Positions 17,998 through 25,586 of a DNA stretch of 64,000 bases are shown piece by piece (within the stretch, counting starts at the first letter, position 1; each line of letters opens with the position of its first letter). The notes beneath the pieces were generated by a model. That model was not told the DNA's origin and ran no database searches. It saw only the letters and a program-made list of their open reading frames with translations. Location: the NCBI GenBank assembly GCA_041687675.1, contig JAWLBM010000012.1, positions 1 to 64,000 of the forward strand. Reading direction: 5' to 3'. A program made the translations under genes and the position numbers. Source of the stretch: JAWLBM01 sp041687675 (GTDB taxonomy: Bacteria > Pseudomonadota > Alphaproteobacteria > Rhizobiales > Pleomorphomonadaceae).

Positions 17998-18975
17998 GTG
18001 ACCGTCACCCGCAGCGTCGTCGTCGCCACCGGCAGCCGCCTCCCGGAGAAGGTCCTCACCAACGCGGACCTGGAGCGGATGGTCGACACCTCCGACGAGT
18101 GGATCGTCCAGCGCACCGGCATCCGCGAGCGCCATGTGGCCGCCGAGGGCGAGACCACCTCCACGCTCGCCGTGGCCGCCGCCCGGCAGGCGCTGGAGCG
18201 GGCCGGATACGGCCCCGGGGACATCGACCTCGTCATCGTCGCCACCTCGACCCCGGACAACACCTTCCCGGCGACCGCCGTGGACGTCCAGGCCCGGCTC
18301 GGCATCGTCCAGGGCGCCGCCTTCGACGTACAGGCGGTCTGCTCCGGCTTCGTCTTCGCCCTCTCCACCGCCGACAGCATGCTGCGCACGGGCCTTGCGA
18401 CGCGCGCGCTGGTGATCGGGGCGGAGACCTTCTCGCGCATCCTCGACTGGACCGACCGCACCACCTGCGTGCTGTTCGGCGACGGCGCCGGCGCTGTGGT
18501 GGTCGAGGCGCAGCCCGGGGAGGGCACCATGGCCGACCGCGGCATCCTGACCGCCCACCTGCGCTCGGACGGCCGGCACAAGGAGAAGCTCTACGTCGAC
18601 GGCGGCGTGTCCTCGACCGGCACCGTCGGCCACCTCCGGATGGAGGGCAAGGAGGTGTTCAAGTTCGCCGTCGGCGCCGTCACGGACGTGATCGAGGCCG
18701 CCTTCGCGGCGACCGGCTTCAACGGCGACACGATCGACTGGTTCATCCCGCACCAGGCCAACCGCCGGATCATTGAGGGCTCGGCGAGGAAGCTCGGCAT
18801 CGCGCCGGAGAAGACGGTGATCACCGTCGACCGGCACGGCAACACCTCGGCTGCGTCGATCCCGCTGGCCCTCGACGCCGCGGTCAGCGACGGGCGGGTG
18901 AAGCGGGGCGACATTCTGCTGCTCGAGGCCATGGGCGGCGGCTTCACCTGGGGCTCCATCGTCCTGCGCTGGTAG
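17998..18975 (+). CDS. fabH: Beta-ketoacyl-ACP synthase III
   Basis: It starts fatty-acid synthesis by condensing acetyl-CoA with malonyl-ACP. The catalytic triad is visible: Cys in A-V-C-S-G-F, His in I-P-H-Q-A-N and Asn in H-G-N-T-S-A. I chose GTG 17998, which gives 325 residues, the family length, with a GGAAAGGG ribosome site upstream. An ATG at 17956 would add 14 unconserved residues. Confidence 0.98.
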   Translation: MTVTRSVVVATGSRLPEKVLTNADLERMVDTSDEWIVQRTGIRERHVAAEGETTSTLAVAAARQALERAGYGPGDIDLVIVATSTPDNTFPATAVDVQARLGIVQGAAFDVQAVCSGFVFALSTADSMLRTGLATRALVIGAETFSRILDWTDRTTCVLFGDGAGAVVVEAQPGEGTMADRGILTAHLRSDGRHKEKLYVDGGVSSTGTVGHLRMEGKEVFKFAVGAVTDVIEAAFAATGFNGDTIDWFIPHQANRRIIEGSARKLGIAPEKTVITVDRHGNTSAASIPLALDAAVSDGRVKRGDILLLEAMGGGFTWGSIVLRW

Positions 18976-19116
18976 GCCGGATCGTCTTTCTCCTTGCCGA
19001 TCAGCGCTGCGTGTTGTCAGATTGAACCTTCCCGCGAGGCGTTCCGCCTTGAGGGCGCGGTCGCGCCCGCTCAAGAATGCGCACCGCGGATCAACGACCA
19101 CGGGGGTGGACGATCC

Positions 19117-19434
19117 ATGGGAGGCAAGACCGTTACGCGTGCGGATCTCTGCGAGGCCGTCTACCAGAAGGTGGGACTGTCGCGCAGCGAGTCCGCCGAA
19201 CTCGTCGAATCCGTCCTCCACGAGATTGCCGATTGCCTCGTCACCGGCGAGTCGGTCAAATTGTCGTCCTTCGGTACGTTCACCGTCCGCTCGAAGACGG
19301 AGAGGGTGGGGCGAAATCCGAAGACTGGCGAGGAGGTGCCGATCCTGCCGAGGCGTGTCCTGGTGTTCAAGCCGAGCAACGTGCTGAAGCAGCGGATCAA
19401 CGGCCATTCGGGCGACGGCGCTGACGAAGACTGA
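19117..19434 (+). CDS. ihfA: Integration host factor subunit alpha
   Basis: A DNA-bending nucleoid protein that pairs with IHF-beta. The 105 residues contain the HU/IHF core: T-R-A-D-L-C-E-A-V at the N-terminus, L-S-S-F-G-T-F near residue 50, and the DNA-contact arm G-R-N-P-K-T-G-E-E-V-P-I. The alpha identity rests on the arm sequence and on the fabH-ihfA-merR context. The ATG at 19117 matches the family start. The C-terminus is Asp/Gly-rich. Confidence 0.95.
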   Translation: MGGKTVTRADLCEAVYQKVGLSRSESAELVESVLHEIADCLVTGESVKLSSFGTFTVRSKTERVGRNPKTGEEVPILPRRVLVFKPSNVLKQRINGHSGDGADED

Positions 19435-19529
19435 GCCCGCGGGGGCCTCCCACCGGGATCTTGCGGTTCCGAGCCGCTTCGCCGGGGTATCCCCCTGGCG
19501 CGGCGGCCGATAAGGGCGAGCGTCGAAGC

Positions 19530-20138
19530 GTGGACAAATCACCGGACGCCTTCCGAACCATCAGCGAGGTCGCCGAGGAGCTCGACCTGCCGCAGCACGT
19601 GCTGCGCTTCTGGGAGACCCGCTTCAGCCAGATCCGGCCGATGAAGCGCGGCGGCGGCCGGCGCTACTACCGGCCGGACGACGTCGAGCTGCTGCGCGGC
19701 ATCCGCCACCTGCTCTACGGCGAGGGCTACACGATCAAGGGCGTGCAGCGGATCCTGAAGGAGCAGGGGGTGCGCTTCGTCATGGAGATCTGGCGCAATC
19801 CCGGCGCGCCGATCCCCGACGCGCGCGGCGCCGGCACGGCGCGGCCCGCCCCGGCGGCCGCCCGGCCCGCCGCAGAGGCCCCGCCGCCCCGGCCCGCCGA
19901 GGCGCCCGGGCCGGAGGAGGCGGAGGCGGTGACGCTCGCCCCCGAGCCCGAGGGGCCGCTGCCGGCGGGGATCCTGCCCGAGGGCCAGCCGGCCCGCTCC
20001 GGGCTGCGGCTGATCGACCGCCTGCGCGGGGGCGAGGCGCACGGCAACCACGCCCTCTCCCGCGAGGACGTCCGCCGCCTGCAATCGACCCTGTTCGAGC
20101 TCCTCGAGTGCAAGCGGCTGCTCGACCAGACCCGGTGA
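19530..20138 (+). CDS. MerR family transcriptional regulator
   Basis: A 202-residue regulator. The N-terminal winged helix-turn-helix (T-I-S-E-V-A-E-E-L-D-L-P) is followed by the family's R-F-W-E-T-R-F motif and a short dimer helix, G-Y-T-I-K-G-V-Q-R-I-L-K-E-Q-G. The rest is a Pro/Ala/Glu-rich linker of about 60 residues and a helical tail. There is no ligand-binding domain. Proteins of this kind next to ihfA are conserved in Alphaproteobacteria, but the target is unknown. The GTG at 19530 is preferred; in-frame starts upstream add non-conserved sequence. Confidence 0.9.
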   Translation: MDKSPDAFRTISEVAEELDLPQHVLRFWETRFSQIRPMKRGGGRRYYRPDDVELLRGIRHLLYGEGYTIKGVQRILKEQGVRFVMEIWRNPGAPIPDARGAGTARPAPAAARPAAEAPPPRPAEAPGPEEAEAVTLAPEPEGPLPAGILPEGQPARSGLRLIDRLRGGEAHGNHALSREDVRRLQSTLFELLECKRLLDQTR

Positions 20139-20295
20139 CCGGCCGGGCGGCGGGACCGCCGACGAGGTCGCGGCCGGGCCGACCGCGGCCGGTTCGCGCG
20201 GGCGATTTCCCCTTGTCGGGACAGGCGACAGGCGCTAAACACCCGGTGTTCGCGGTCCGCGCAAGCCGCCCGCGGGCGGCCGGAGATCTTTCCAT

Positions 20296-20370
20296 CGGGC
20301 AGTAGCGCAGCCTGGTTAGCGCACTAGTCTGGGGGACTAGGGGTCGGAGGTTCAAATCCTCTCTGCCCGA
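20296..20370 (+). tRNA. tRNA-Pro (anticodon GGG)
   Basis: The acceptor stem CGGGCAG (20296-20302) pairs with CTGCCCG (20363-20369), with discriminator A at 20370. The anticodon stem CTAGT/ACTAG closes the loop CTGGGGG, which puts GGG in the anticodon position. The T-arm holds GGTTCAAATCC. The CCA end is not encoded. It reads CCC and probably CCU codons. Confidence 0.96.
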
Positions 20371-20404
20371 CGGAAAGATTTCAGGAATTCAAGCGCTTAT
20401 GCAA

Positions 20405-20438
20405 GGGTCGGAGCCGAAAGGCTCCGGCCTTTTTTGTT
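20405..20438 (+). terminator. Intrinsic terminator after tRNA-Pro
   Basis: A stem of about 10 bp (GGTCGGAGCC with GGCTCCGGCC, GAAA loop at 20416-20419) is followed by a run of six T at 20430-20435. It ends the tRNA-Pro transcript. Confidence 0.92.
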
Positions 20439-20760
20439 TGGGGGCACGCCGGGGACACAGGCTACCCGCTCGACCTCGACAGCGGCCCGCCTCGTCCTGG
20501 CGCAGCCCACCAGCACGCCCGCATCCCTGCCGCCGCACGCCGACCAGGCGATCGGCAGCCGGCGTGCAGTGTACGGCAGGCGCGGACGACCCTCTCGACC
20601 AAGGAGGCGATGTCATGGTCGGCGGGACGATCCGGACGCGCTGGAACGCAAGCGGGGCAGGTTCAAGCACTCCTCGCGCCCCCCCTTAACTTCGGTTAAC
20701 GCGGCGCTGGTTAATACAGGGATACTCATAAAATTGTCATACTCTTGGGGGGAGGGTGAA
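20439..20760 (+). other. Intergenic stretch at left edge of the lower-GC segment
   Basis: About 320 bases without a convincing gene. AAGGAGGCGATGTC, a good ribosome site, precedes an ATG at 20614, but that frame gives only about 24 codons (M-V-G-G-T-I-R-T-R-W-N), so I do not call it. The last 70 bases become AT-rich, with TTCGGTTAACG and a GGTTAATAC, and probably hold the promoter of the cytochrome c gene. No integrase remnant or copy of the tRNA 3' end was seen. Confidence 0.5.
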
Positions 20761-21573
20761 ATGCTCAGCATCAGGACATGCGGTCGTCTGACCGCGACAG
20801 TATTCTCGGTAGCAATCGTTTGCGGCGGTCTATACAGCCCGGCCTTCGCAGACGATGACAAGATGGAGTATGTGCACGATCAGGAGGCGCAGGGCGTCGT
20901 CCATGGTGCGCCGGAATCGCCGAGTGAAGCTTGGACGCTGGCAGCGGGTGGAAGAATCTACGACAATTGGTGGGAAGCATTGGACCGGGACGAACCGTCG
21001 TCAACGCATGAAAGTTACCCCGCATCTGGCAAGCAAGAGGGAGCGGTCACCTGGCGGTGCAAGGAATGCCATGGATGGGACTATCGCGGCAAGAATGGCG
21101 TCTACAGCGGCGGGAGTCATTTCACGGGCTTTCCAGGGATCGACGGGGCAATCGGCGATCCGCTCGTAGAAATCGTGGCGTTGCTACGCGCACCCCTCCA
21201 CGGTTACACGCCGGACATGATCAGCGACGATGAACTGAACCGCGTCGCGGCATTCGTAAGCCGCGGGCAAGTGGATATGTCGGCCTTCATCGATCTCAAG
21301 ACACGGACAATCATCGCCGGCGATAGCAATCGTGGGAAGGAAATATTCCAGAATACATGCGCTGTTTGTCATGGCTTCGACGGCCGCCTTCTGGACTGGG
21401 GGGAGGGAGACGAGCATGCCTATATTGGAACCGAAGGCCGCGAAGTACCCGACGAGGTCATGCACAAGATTCTGAACGCTCATACCGGCGTTCAGATGAT
21501 TAATCTGCGCCCCTTCCCGCTTCAGGATGCAATCGATGTCCTCGCCTACACAGCGACGCTACCTGCGGAGTAG
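20761..21573 (+). CDS. Exported diheme c-type cytochrome
   Basis: A 270-residue periplasmic electron carrier. A cleavable signal peptide ends near A-F-A-D-D-D (about residues 33-37). Two covalent heme sites are visible: C-K-E-C-H-G-W at about residue 99 and C-A-V-C-H-G-F at about residue 200. Each is followed by a typical cytochrome c fold, and the region between them holds Met and His residues that could be axial ligands. The partner enzyme is unknown and no redox enzyme gene is next to it. The gene uses more AT-rich codons than its neighbours upstream of the tRNA, consistent with acquisition. The ATG has a GGGAGGGTGAA ribosome site. Confidence 0.9.
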   Translation: MLSIRTCGRLTATVFSVAIVCGGLYSPAFADDDKMEYVHDQEAQGVVHGAPESPSEAWTLAAGGRIYDNWWEALDRDEPSSTHESYPASGKQEGAVTWRCKECHGWDYRGKNGVYSGGSHFTGFPGIDGAIGDPLVEIVALLRAPLHGYTPDMISDDELNRVAAFVSRGQVDMSAFIDLKTRTIIAGDSNRGKEIFQNTCAVCHGFDGRLLDWGEGDEHAYIGTEGREVPDEVMHKILNAHTGVQMINLRPFPLQDAIDVLAYTATLPAE

Positions 21574-21578
21574 CCGGC

Positions 21579-21707
21579 GTGAAGGCAAAAAAGAGCGTCG
21601 AGTGGCTGGTACCGGTTGCAGGCGCGGCAATGGTCAATCAGGCAAGGCCGCTCGCGGCGAGGGTGTCGAGCCGGATGGGGGGCTTTGCTGACATGACGGG
21701 CGTGTAG
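21579..21707 (+). CDS. Possible 42-residue ORF after cytochrome c gene
   Basis: A GTG-initiated reading frame begins 5 bases after the cytochrome c stop codon. It opens M-K-A-K-K-S-V-E-W-L-V-P-V-A-G-A and has one weakly hydrophobic segment. A GGAG lies 7 bases upstream. I recognise no family. It could be a short coupled membrane peptide or chance. Confidence 0.25.
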   Translation: MKAKKSVEWLVPVAGAAMVNQARPLAARVSSRMGGFADMTGV

Positions 21708-21791
21708 CCGGCCATTGTGTCGACGCCCGGCGGTATTTGCCCGATCTCACAAGCCCCTACCTGCCTGGTTCGGGGGCGGGAGGATCACTTG

Positions 21792-22073
21792 GTGAGCGAC
21801 AAGTTCGTGACCTGCGGACAGCACGGAATGGTCCGCGCGGCTTACGCATGCGCGCACGTCGTGCAGAGCCTCAGGGACGGTGAGCCGCGCGGACTGTTCT
21901 GGTCCCGTGACGAGAGCGGCTGCTTCAACGGCTGGTGCGCCGACTGCGAAAGACGCGTGGTAGCGGCGGGCGGCGAGTGGGACGACGAGACGGAAGCCAG
22001 CGCGGACATTCGGCTCCTTTGCGAGAACTGCTTCCTTCACGCGATGAGAATGAATGGCGTTGAGCCCGAATAG
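21792..22073 (+). CDS. Small Cys-rich (zinc-ribbon-like) protein
   Basis: A 93-residue cytoplasmic protein with an early T-C-G-Q-H-G, then A-Y-A-C-A-H, C-A-D-C-E-R and C-E-N-C-F. Six Cys and two His are spaced as for metal binding. Similar short proteins are scattered in Proteobacteria without a known role. I chose GTG 21792, which has GGGAGGATC upstream. An earlier start at 21717 would add 25 residues with two more Cys but lacks a ribosome site. Confidence 0.7.
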   Translation: MSDKFVTCGQHGMVRAAYACAHVVQSLRDGEPRGLFWSRDESGCFNGWCADCERRVVAAGGEWDDETEASADIRLLCENCFLHAMRMNGVEPE

Positions 22074-22266
22074 CCCGACGAGCGCCTCGAGAACCCGAAC
22101 ACCGGCTTTGGGCGACCGGTTGCAGGCGGTCCTATAGGGGCGTTAGCGCTCCGGCAGGTCGCGCCGGGGGAGCCGCAGAAGGAGAACTGGCTAGGTCCAG
22201 TTCAATCGAATTTCCGGCAGGTTGTGGTTTACACCCCGGCACGTCCCTCTCCGTGGGGCTGCTGCG

Positions 22267-22592
22267 ATGACGGTAGATTACCCCGCGATGGTCTTCGTCT
22301 CGATCTTCGTGTTCGCCTACTTGAGTTTCCTGCTCGCGCTTCCGCGCCGCGGTCCTGGTCGTGGCTTCGGGGGCGGTCTTCGTGGGCGGGAGTGTCGGGA
22401 TGGAGATGGTCAGCTGGCACCACCTCTATCCGCGGTTCGTGGAACTCGGCTGGGAGCATGGCCGCGACTTCACGTTCGCCGTGCTCAACCACGTCGAGGA
22501 GGTGATGGAGATGAGCGGCATCGCGCTGTTTCTCCGGGTCCTTCTTGACTACGCCCGGCGGCATGGCGTCGACCTGTCGCTGCGGCTTGCCG
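22267..22592 (+). pseudogene. Frameshifted fragment of a small integral membrane protein
   Basis: The first part reads M-T-V-D-Y-P-A-M-V-F-V-S-I-F-V-F-A-Y in one frame up to about 22350. The protein then continues one base over as A-A-V-L-V-V-A-S-G-A-V-F-V-G-G-S-V-G-M-E-M, followed by V-E-E-V-M-E-M-S-G-I-A-L-F and L-L-D-Y-A. This pattern (FVGGxxGxEM, then EExxEMxG) is familiar from uncharacterised multi-helix membrane proteins, where the parts lie in one frame. A single-base insertion or loss near 22340-22355 therefore broke the gene. The usual first helices of such proteins also seem to be absent. No ribosome site precedes the ATG. Confidence 0.6.
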
Positions 22593-22723
22593 AAGGGACC
22601 CGAGGGGCCCCTTGGCGGTCACCGGCAGACAACCCGGAGCGGAGGACCCGGCGCCGTGTTGAATGCGTGCGCCTTGGCCGAGCCGTACCTGGTGGCACAC
22701 CCTCAACCTGCGGATTCATGGCG

Positions 22724-22838
22724 GCACCCGAAGGCCGCGATTCCCGGCGCGTTCAGGAATCTGCCGGGACGGAAAGGACGAGCTTCTCGCACACGGCGAT
22801 GCCCTTCGCCTCGCCGCTGACGCTGTCGTCCGTCACAG
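22724..22838 (-). pseudogene. Duplicated, decayed 3' end of the gene at 24563-25135
   Basis: On the minus strand this reads D-D-S-V-S-G-E-A-K-G-I-A-V-C-E-K-L-V-L-S-V-P-A and a stop. The intact gene ends N-D-S-V-S-G-T-A-K-G-I-A-W-W-E-K-L-D-L-S-L-P-A-E-P. At the DNA level 22724-22838 aligns without gaps to about 24534-24648, a constant offset of 1810 bases, including about 25 bases past the stop. Only the last ~27 codons are present, so this is a gene-end fragment and not a working paralogue. Confidence 0.7.
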
Positions 22839-23087
22839 CCATGCGACAAACGGCTCACCGAAGACGGCATGCGGCACCAGTGACCGATCAATTGCGAAAC
22901 CAGTAGTAATCCATTCGGGAAAAGCGCAAGAATAACCAGCAGCGCCAGTGCCTGCACCAGTCGCCAATTGCTGACCTGGCGGTCAGCGGGGCTGCGCATG
23001 GGCCCAGCCGGTGATCTCCTGTCGAGTGTCAACCTGCTCCGCGATGCGGAGCGGTCCGAGGAAATTTTTCCAGAAGGGCGGGCGACC

Positions 23088-23891
23088 GTGCGGCGAGGAC
23101 CTTTGTTCAATTTGTGCGCGGGGGCGGTCGTCTCGCTGTGTTTCGCGACGGGTGCAAGCGCCGAAATGGGATGCGCCGACGTGTCGCTTGTCTTCGCGAT
23201 CGACGCCTCCGGTAGCATCGGCGATGACGAGTTTGCATTCCAGATGCGATCGACGGCGTCCGCCCTTCGCGATCCGGAGGTGCTGTCGGCGATCCAGTCG
23301 GTCGGCGGCATCGTCGTTGCCGTAGTTGTATGGGGCGACGCCACCTACCGAAGCCACGTCGTAGATTGGGACCTGATCGCCAACTCCGTCGATGCGGACC
23401 GCTTTGCTGCCGAAGTCGATACGGTGTCGCGAGTGGTCTCCGGCAGTACCGACATCGGAAGCGGTCTCTGGAAGGCGATGGATCTGCAGGACAATCCCGC
23501 CAATTGCGCTTCGCGCCGCATCGTGAACGTGTCGGGAGACGGTCGCGAAACCCTCCATCCTCGCCGGCGAAACACACCGTCCGTGATGGTGGCGCGAAGG
23601 CGTGCCCAGCAGAGCAACATCACGATCAACGCCCTGGCGATCACCACGGCGGACCACGGCCTGGTTGAATATTTTGAGAAGTGGGTGATCTCGGGGGCGG
23701 GCGCCTTCGTCGAGGACGCCAGCGGCTATGACGTGTTCGCCAAGGCGATGAAGCGCAAGCTGCTGCGCGAGATCCTGCCCGCCGTCGCGGATGCGTCGCC
23801 GCCGATCCGGCTGGCCGGTCTGCAGGGCTTCCAAGGCATCCACGGCAATTCCCTCGTCTCTTCACGGCTGGTCGCCATTCCGGCACGGTGA
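23088..23891 (+). CDS. Exported VWA-like protein (DUF1194)
   Basis: A 267-residue protein with a signal peptide (R-R-G-P-L-F-N-L-C then a hydrophobic stretch ending A-S-A-E). A von Willebrand A-type domain follows with the metal-site motif D-A-S-G-S near residue 39 and S-G-S-T-D-I-G-S-G-L further on. The pattern C-A-D-V-S-L-V-F-A-I-D-A-S-G-S-I fits DUF1194, an alphaproteobacterial periplasmic family of unknown role. GTG 23088 with AGAAGGGCG upstream is preferred. It lies between the two copies of the repeat at 22724-22838 and 24534-24648. The last ~25 residues look unconserved. Confidence 0.85.
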   Translation: MRRGPLFNLCAGAVVSLCFATGASAEMGCADVSLVFAIDASGSIGDDEFAFQMRSTASALRDPEVLSAIQSVGGIVVAVVVWGDATYRSHVVDWDLIANSVDADRFAAEVDTVSRVVSGSTDIGSGLWKAMDLQDNPANCASRRIVNVSGDGRETLHPRRRNTPSVMVARRRAQQSNITINALAITTADHGLVEYFEKWVISGAGAFVEDASGYDVFAKAMKRKLLREILPAVADASPPIRLAGLQGFQGIHGNSLVSSRLVAIPAR

Positions 23892-24208
23892 CTGGCAGGC
23901 TGCGGCGGCCTCTTTCCTTTTTCGGGCAGCCCCGGATTGGCTTTTCCCTGTGGTTCATCGCCTTGGCGGCCGCAGGGGCGGCCAGTCACCCCAAGCGCGG
24001 GCGCGCTCCAGAGTGCAGCCGGCGGTGGTAGGGGGCGAGCTCGACCGAATTTTGAGAGTTCGCACACCCGTTACAATGGAATCTGTCAATGACACAAGTA
24101 ACCACTGGTGAACATCCTTCGATTGCGGACTTCATCTATTAGGGAGTACACTCATTTTCTGCGCACCCACTTTGTGGAGGTTGCGATGTCCGGCAATGGC
24201 TTCCGGGA
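23892..24208 (+). other. Intergenic stretch with a long-arm inverted repeat
   Basis: About 320 bases with no gene called. GTGACTGGC, at the VWA stop (23888-23896), is exactly inverted as GCCAGTCAC at 23981-23989. A second, imperfect pair (CTGCGGCGGCC at 23900 and GGCGGCCGCAG at 23965) lies inside it. The segment between contains short T-runs and may form the VWA gene's terminator. From about 24050 the sequence is AT-rich. An ATG at 24186 with GGAGG upstream opens a frame that only runs into the amidase remnant out of phase. Confidence 0.4.
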
Positions 24209-24345
24209 GTGGTATGGATCCCTGCTCATCCAGATCGGTTCACCGCCAAACCCACGCGGAAGATCGACGCCGTGGTGCTGCATATCACCGCGGGCGTGGC
24301 GGTCGACGCGCGTCAGACCGCCCGAAACGTGTTTGCGCAGCCGAA
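24209..24345 (+). pseudogene. N-terminal fragment of an N-acetylmuramoyl-L-alanine amidase
   Basis: The frame reads W-I-P-A-H-P-D-R-F, then K-I-D-A-V-V-L-H-I-T-A-G and D-A-R-Q-T-A-R-N-V-F. This matches the beginning of AmpD/Amidase_2 enzymes, where the His of V-L-H-I-T is a zinc ligand. After about 45 codons homology stops: the expected A-H-F/Y-V-V segment, second zinc His and active-site Glu are absent, and the frame continues into unrelated sequence. It is a truncated remnant. Confidence 0.55.
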
Positions 24346-24562
24346 GTTGATGGGGGGCAACGGGAAATGGCAGCAGCAATCGGATCGACAGCGCCACCAC
24401 CCACACGCGGTGCCCCCAACGTGCTCTGAACTGGATGACCTGCATGGAGGCGTTGGCGGACGTGCATGCAATGGAGAGCGGCCGGCCGTCCATGCGGTTG
24501 TGGGATCAGGCAACCTGATCGACGTTCGCGGAGCACCCGGGACGCCGCGATCCCCGGCGCGT

Positions 24563-25135
24563 TCAGGGCTCCGCCGGAAGGCTGAGGTCGAGCTTCTCCC
24601 ACCAGGCGATGCCCTTCGCCGTGCCGCTGACGCTGTCGTTCGCGTTGCGGGCGACGAGTTGGAGGGAACTGCGCATCACCACCGGGCCCTCTCCGGTCAG
24701 CCCCTCGAGGCGGCCGGTGCCGCCGGTGAGGGTGAAGGCGCCGCGGCAGCCGACGAGGTGGTAGCCCTCGCAGGACCATGTCGCGAAGGCCTTCGCCCCG
24801 TCGCCGGCGGTGAACTCGCAGTGGCCCGAGCCACTCTGGGCCCCTGCATCCACCTCCAGCTCGAACATGCCGACGCACGCCATCACCCCGCTCGGCGCCG
24901 GGCCCTGCGGCGTCATGATGAAGAGGTCGCCCTCAATCACCGCGGCCATGAAGGCCATTCCGCCCTCGTTCTCGATGAGGCGCCCCTCGGCGGTCCATGG
25001 GGCGATGGCCTCGATGCTCAGGGTCCGGTCCGCGCCCTCCGCGGCGAGGGCCGGGGCGGCCGGCGCGCAGAGGGCAAGGCCGGCCCCGAGGAGGATCGGG
25101 ACCCGCAGGCGGCGGACGGCGTGGGGCTGCGGCAT
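24563..25135 (-). CDS. Exported protein of unknown function
   Basis: A 190-residue protein with a clear signal peptide (basic start, hydrophobic core, A-P-A-L-A-A cleavage site at about residues 27-32). The mature part is rich in beta-type segments and Gly and has four Cys, probably two disulfides (C-V-G-M, C-E-F, C-E-G-Y, C-R-G-A). A T-G-G-T-G-R-L-E-G-L-T-G motif near residue 140 recalls short beta-barrel (allene-oxide-cyclase-like) folds, but this is only a resemblance. It is the second gene of a pair with 25146-25586, 10 bases apart. Its last ~27 codons are duplicated at 22724-22838. Confidence 0.8.
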   Translation of the reverse strand: MPQPHAVRRLRVPILLGAGLALCAPAAPALAAEGADRTLSIEAIAPWTAEGRLIENEGGMAFMAAVIEGDLFIMTPQGPAPSGVMACVGMFELEVDAGAQSGSGHCEFTAGDGAKAFATWSCEGYHLVGCRGAFTLTGGTGRLEGLTGEGPVVMRSSLQLVARNANDSVSGTAKGIAWWEKLDLSLPAEP

Positions 25136-25145
25136 CGCGATCTCC

Positions 25146-25586
25146 TCAGTTGAACTGGATGTAGACGGCGTCGCCGCCGAGGGAGAGGGCGAGCCCGCGC
25201 CGCTGCGCCTGCAGCACCAGGACGACGCCCCTGGTGTTCTGCAGCACCAGGGTGCCGCCGCCCTGGCTGCCGAGCGCGAAGCCGGAGCGGCCCTGGGCGT
25301 AGGCCCCGGCGAAGTCGATCAGCCGGTTGAGATTGAAGACCTCGCCCGTGGCCCGGATCGACGAGAGGCCGATCCCGCCGACGCCGAGCCCTCCGATGGT
25401 GAAGGGATAGCGCTGGCCCTCGAAGGTCAGCACGCCGCCGCCGAGATTGCCGCTGAAGAGGAAGGCCGCCTGGACCTGGTCGATCTCGACGGTGCCGTCC
25501 GGCGCCCGGTCCTGCGCGAGCGCGCCGCTCGCGGTCGCCGCGGCGAGCCACGCGGCCAGAAGGAGTGTTGCCCGATGCCACCTCAT
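25146..25586 (-). CDS. Exported Gly-rich beta protein of unknown function
   Basis: A 146-residue protein with a signal peptide cut near A-L-A-Q-D. The mature region alternates hydrophobic and Gly residues (G-G-L-G-V-G-G-I-G-L, A-G-A-Y-A-Q-G-R-S-G) as in a small beta barrel. I do not recognise the family with certainty. It precedes another secreted protein by 10 bases, and the two are probably co-transcribed and act in the periplasm or envelope. No promoter motif stands out in 25587-25951. Confidence 0.75.
   Translation of the reverse strand: MRWHRATLLLAAWLAAATASGALAQDRAPDGTVEIDQVQAAFLFSGNLGGGVLTFEGQRYPFTIGGLGVGGIGLSSIRATGEVFNLNRLIDFAGAYAQGRSGFALGSQGGGTLVLQNTRGVVLVLQAQRRGLALSLGGDAVYIQFN

Noticed and set aside
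20371..20760. Integrase or attachment-site copy near tRNA-Pro
   Set aside because: No tyrosine recombinase motif and no second copy of the tRNA 3' end were found in the window.
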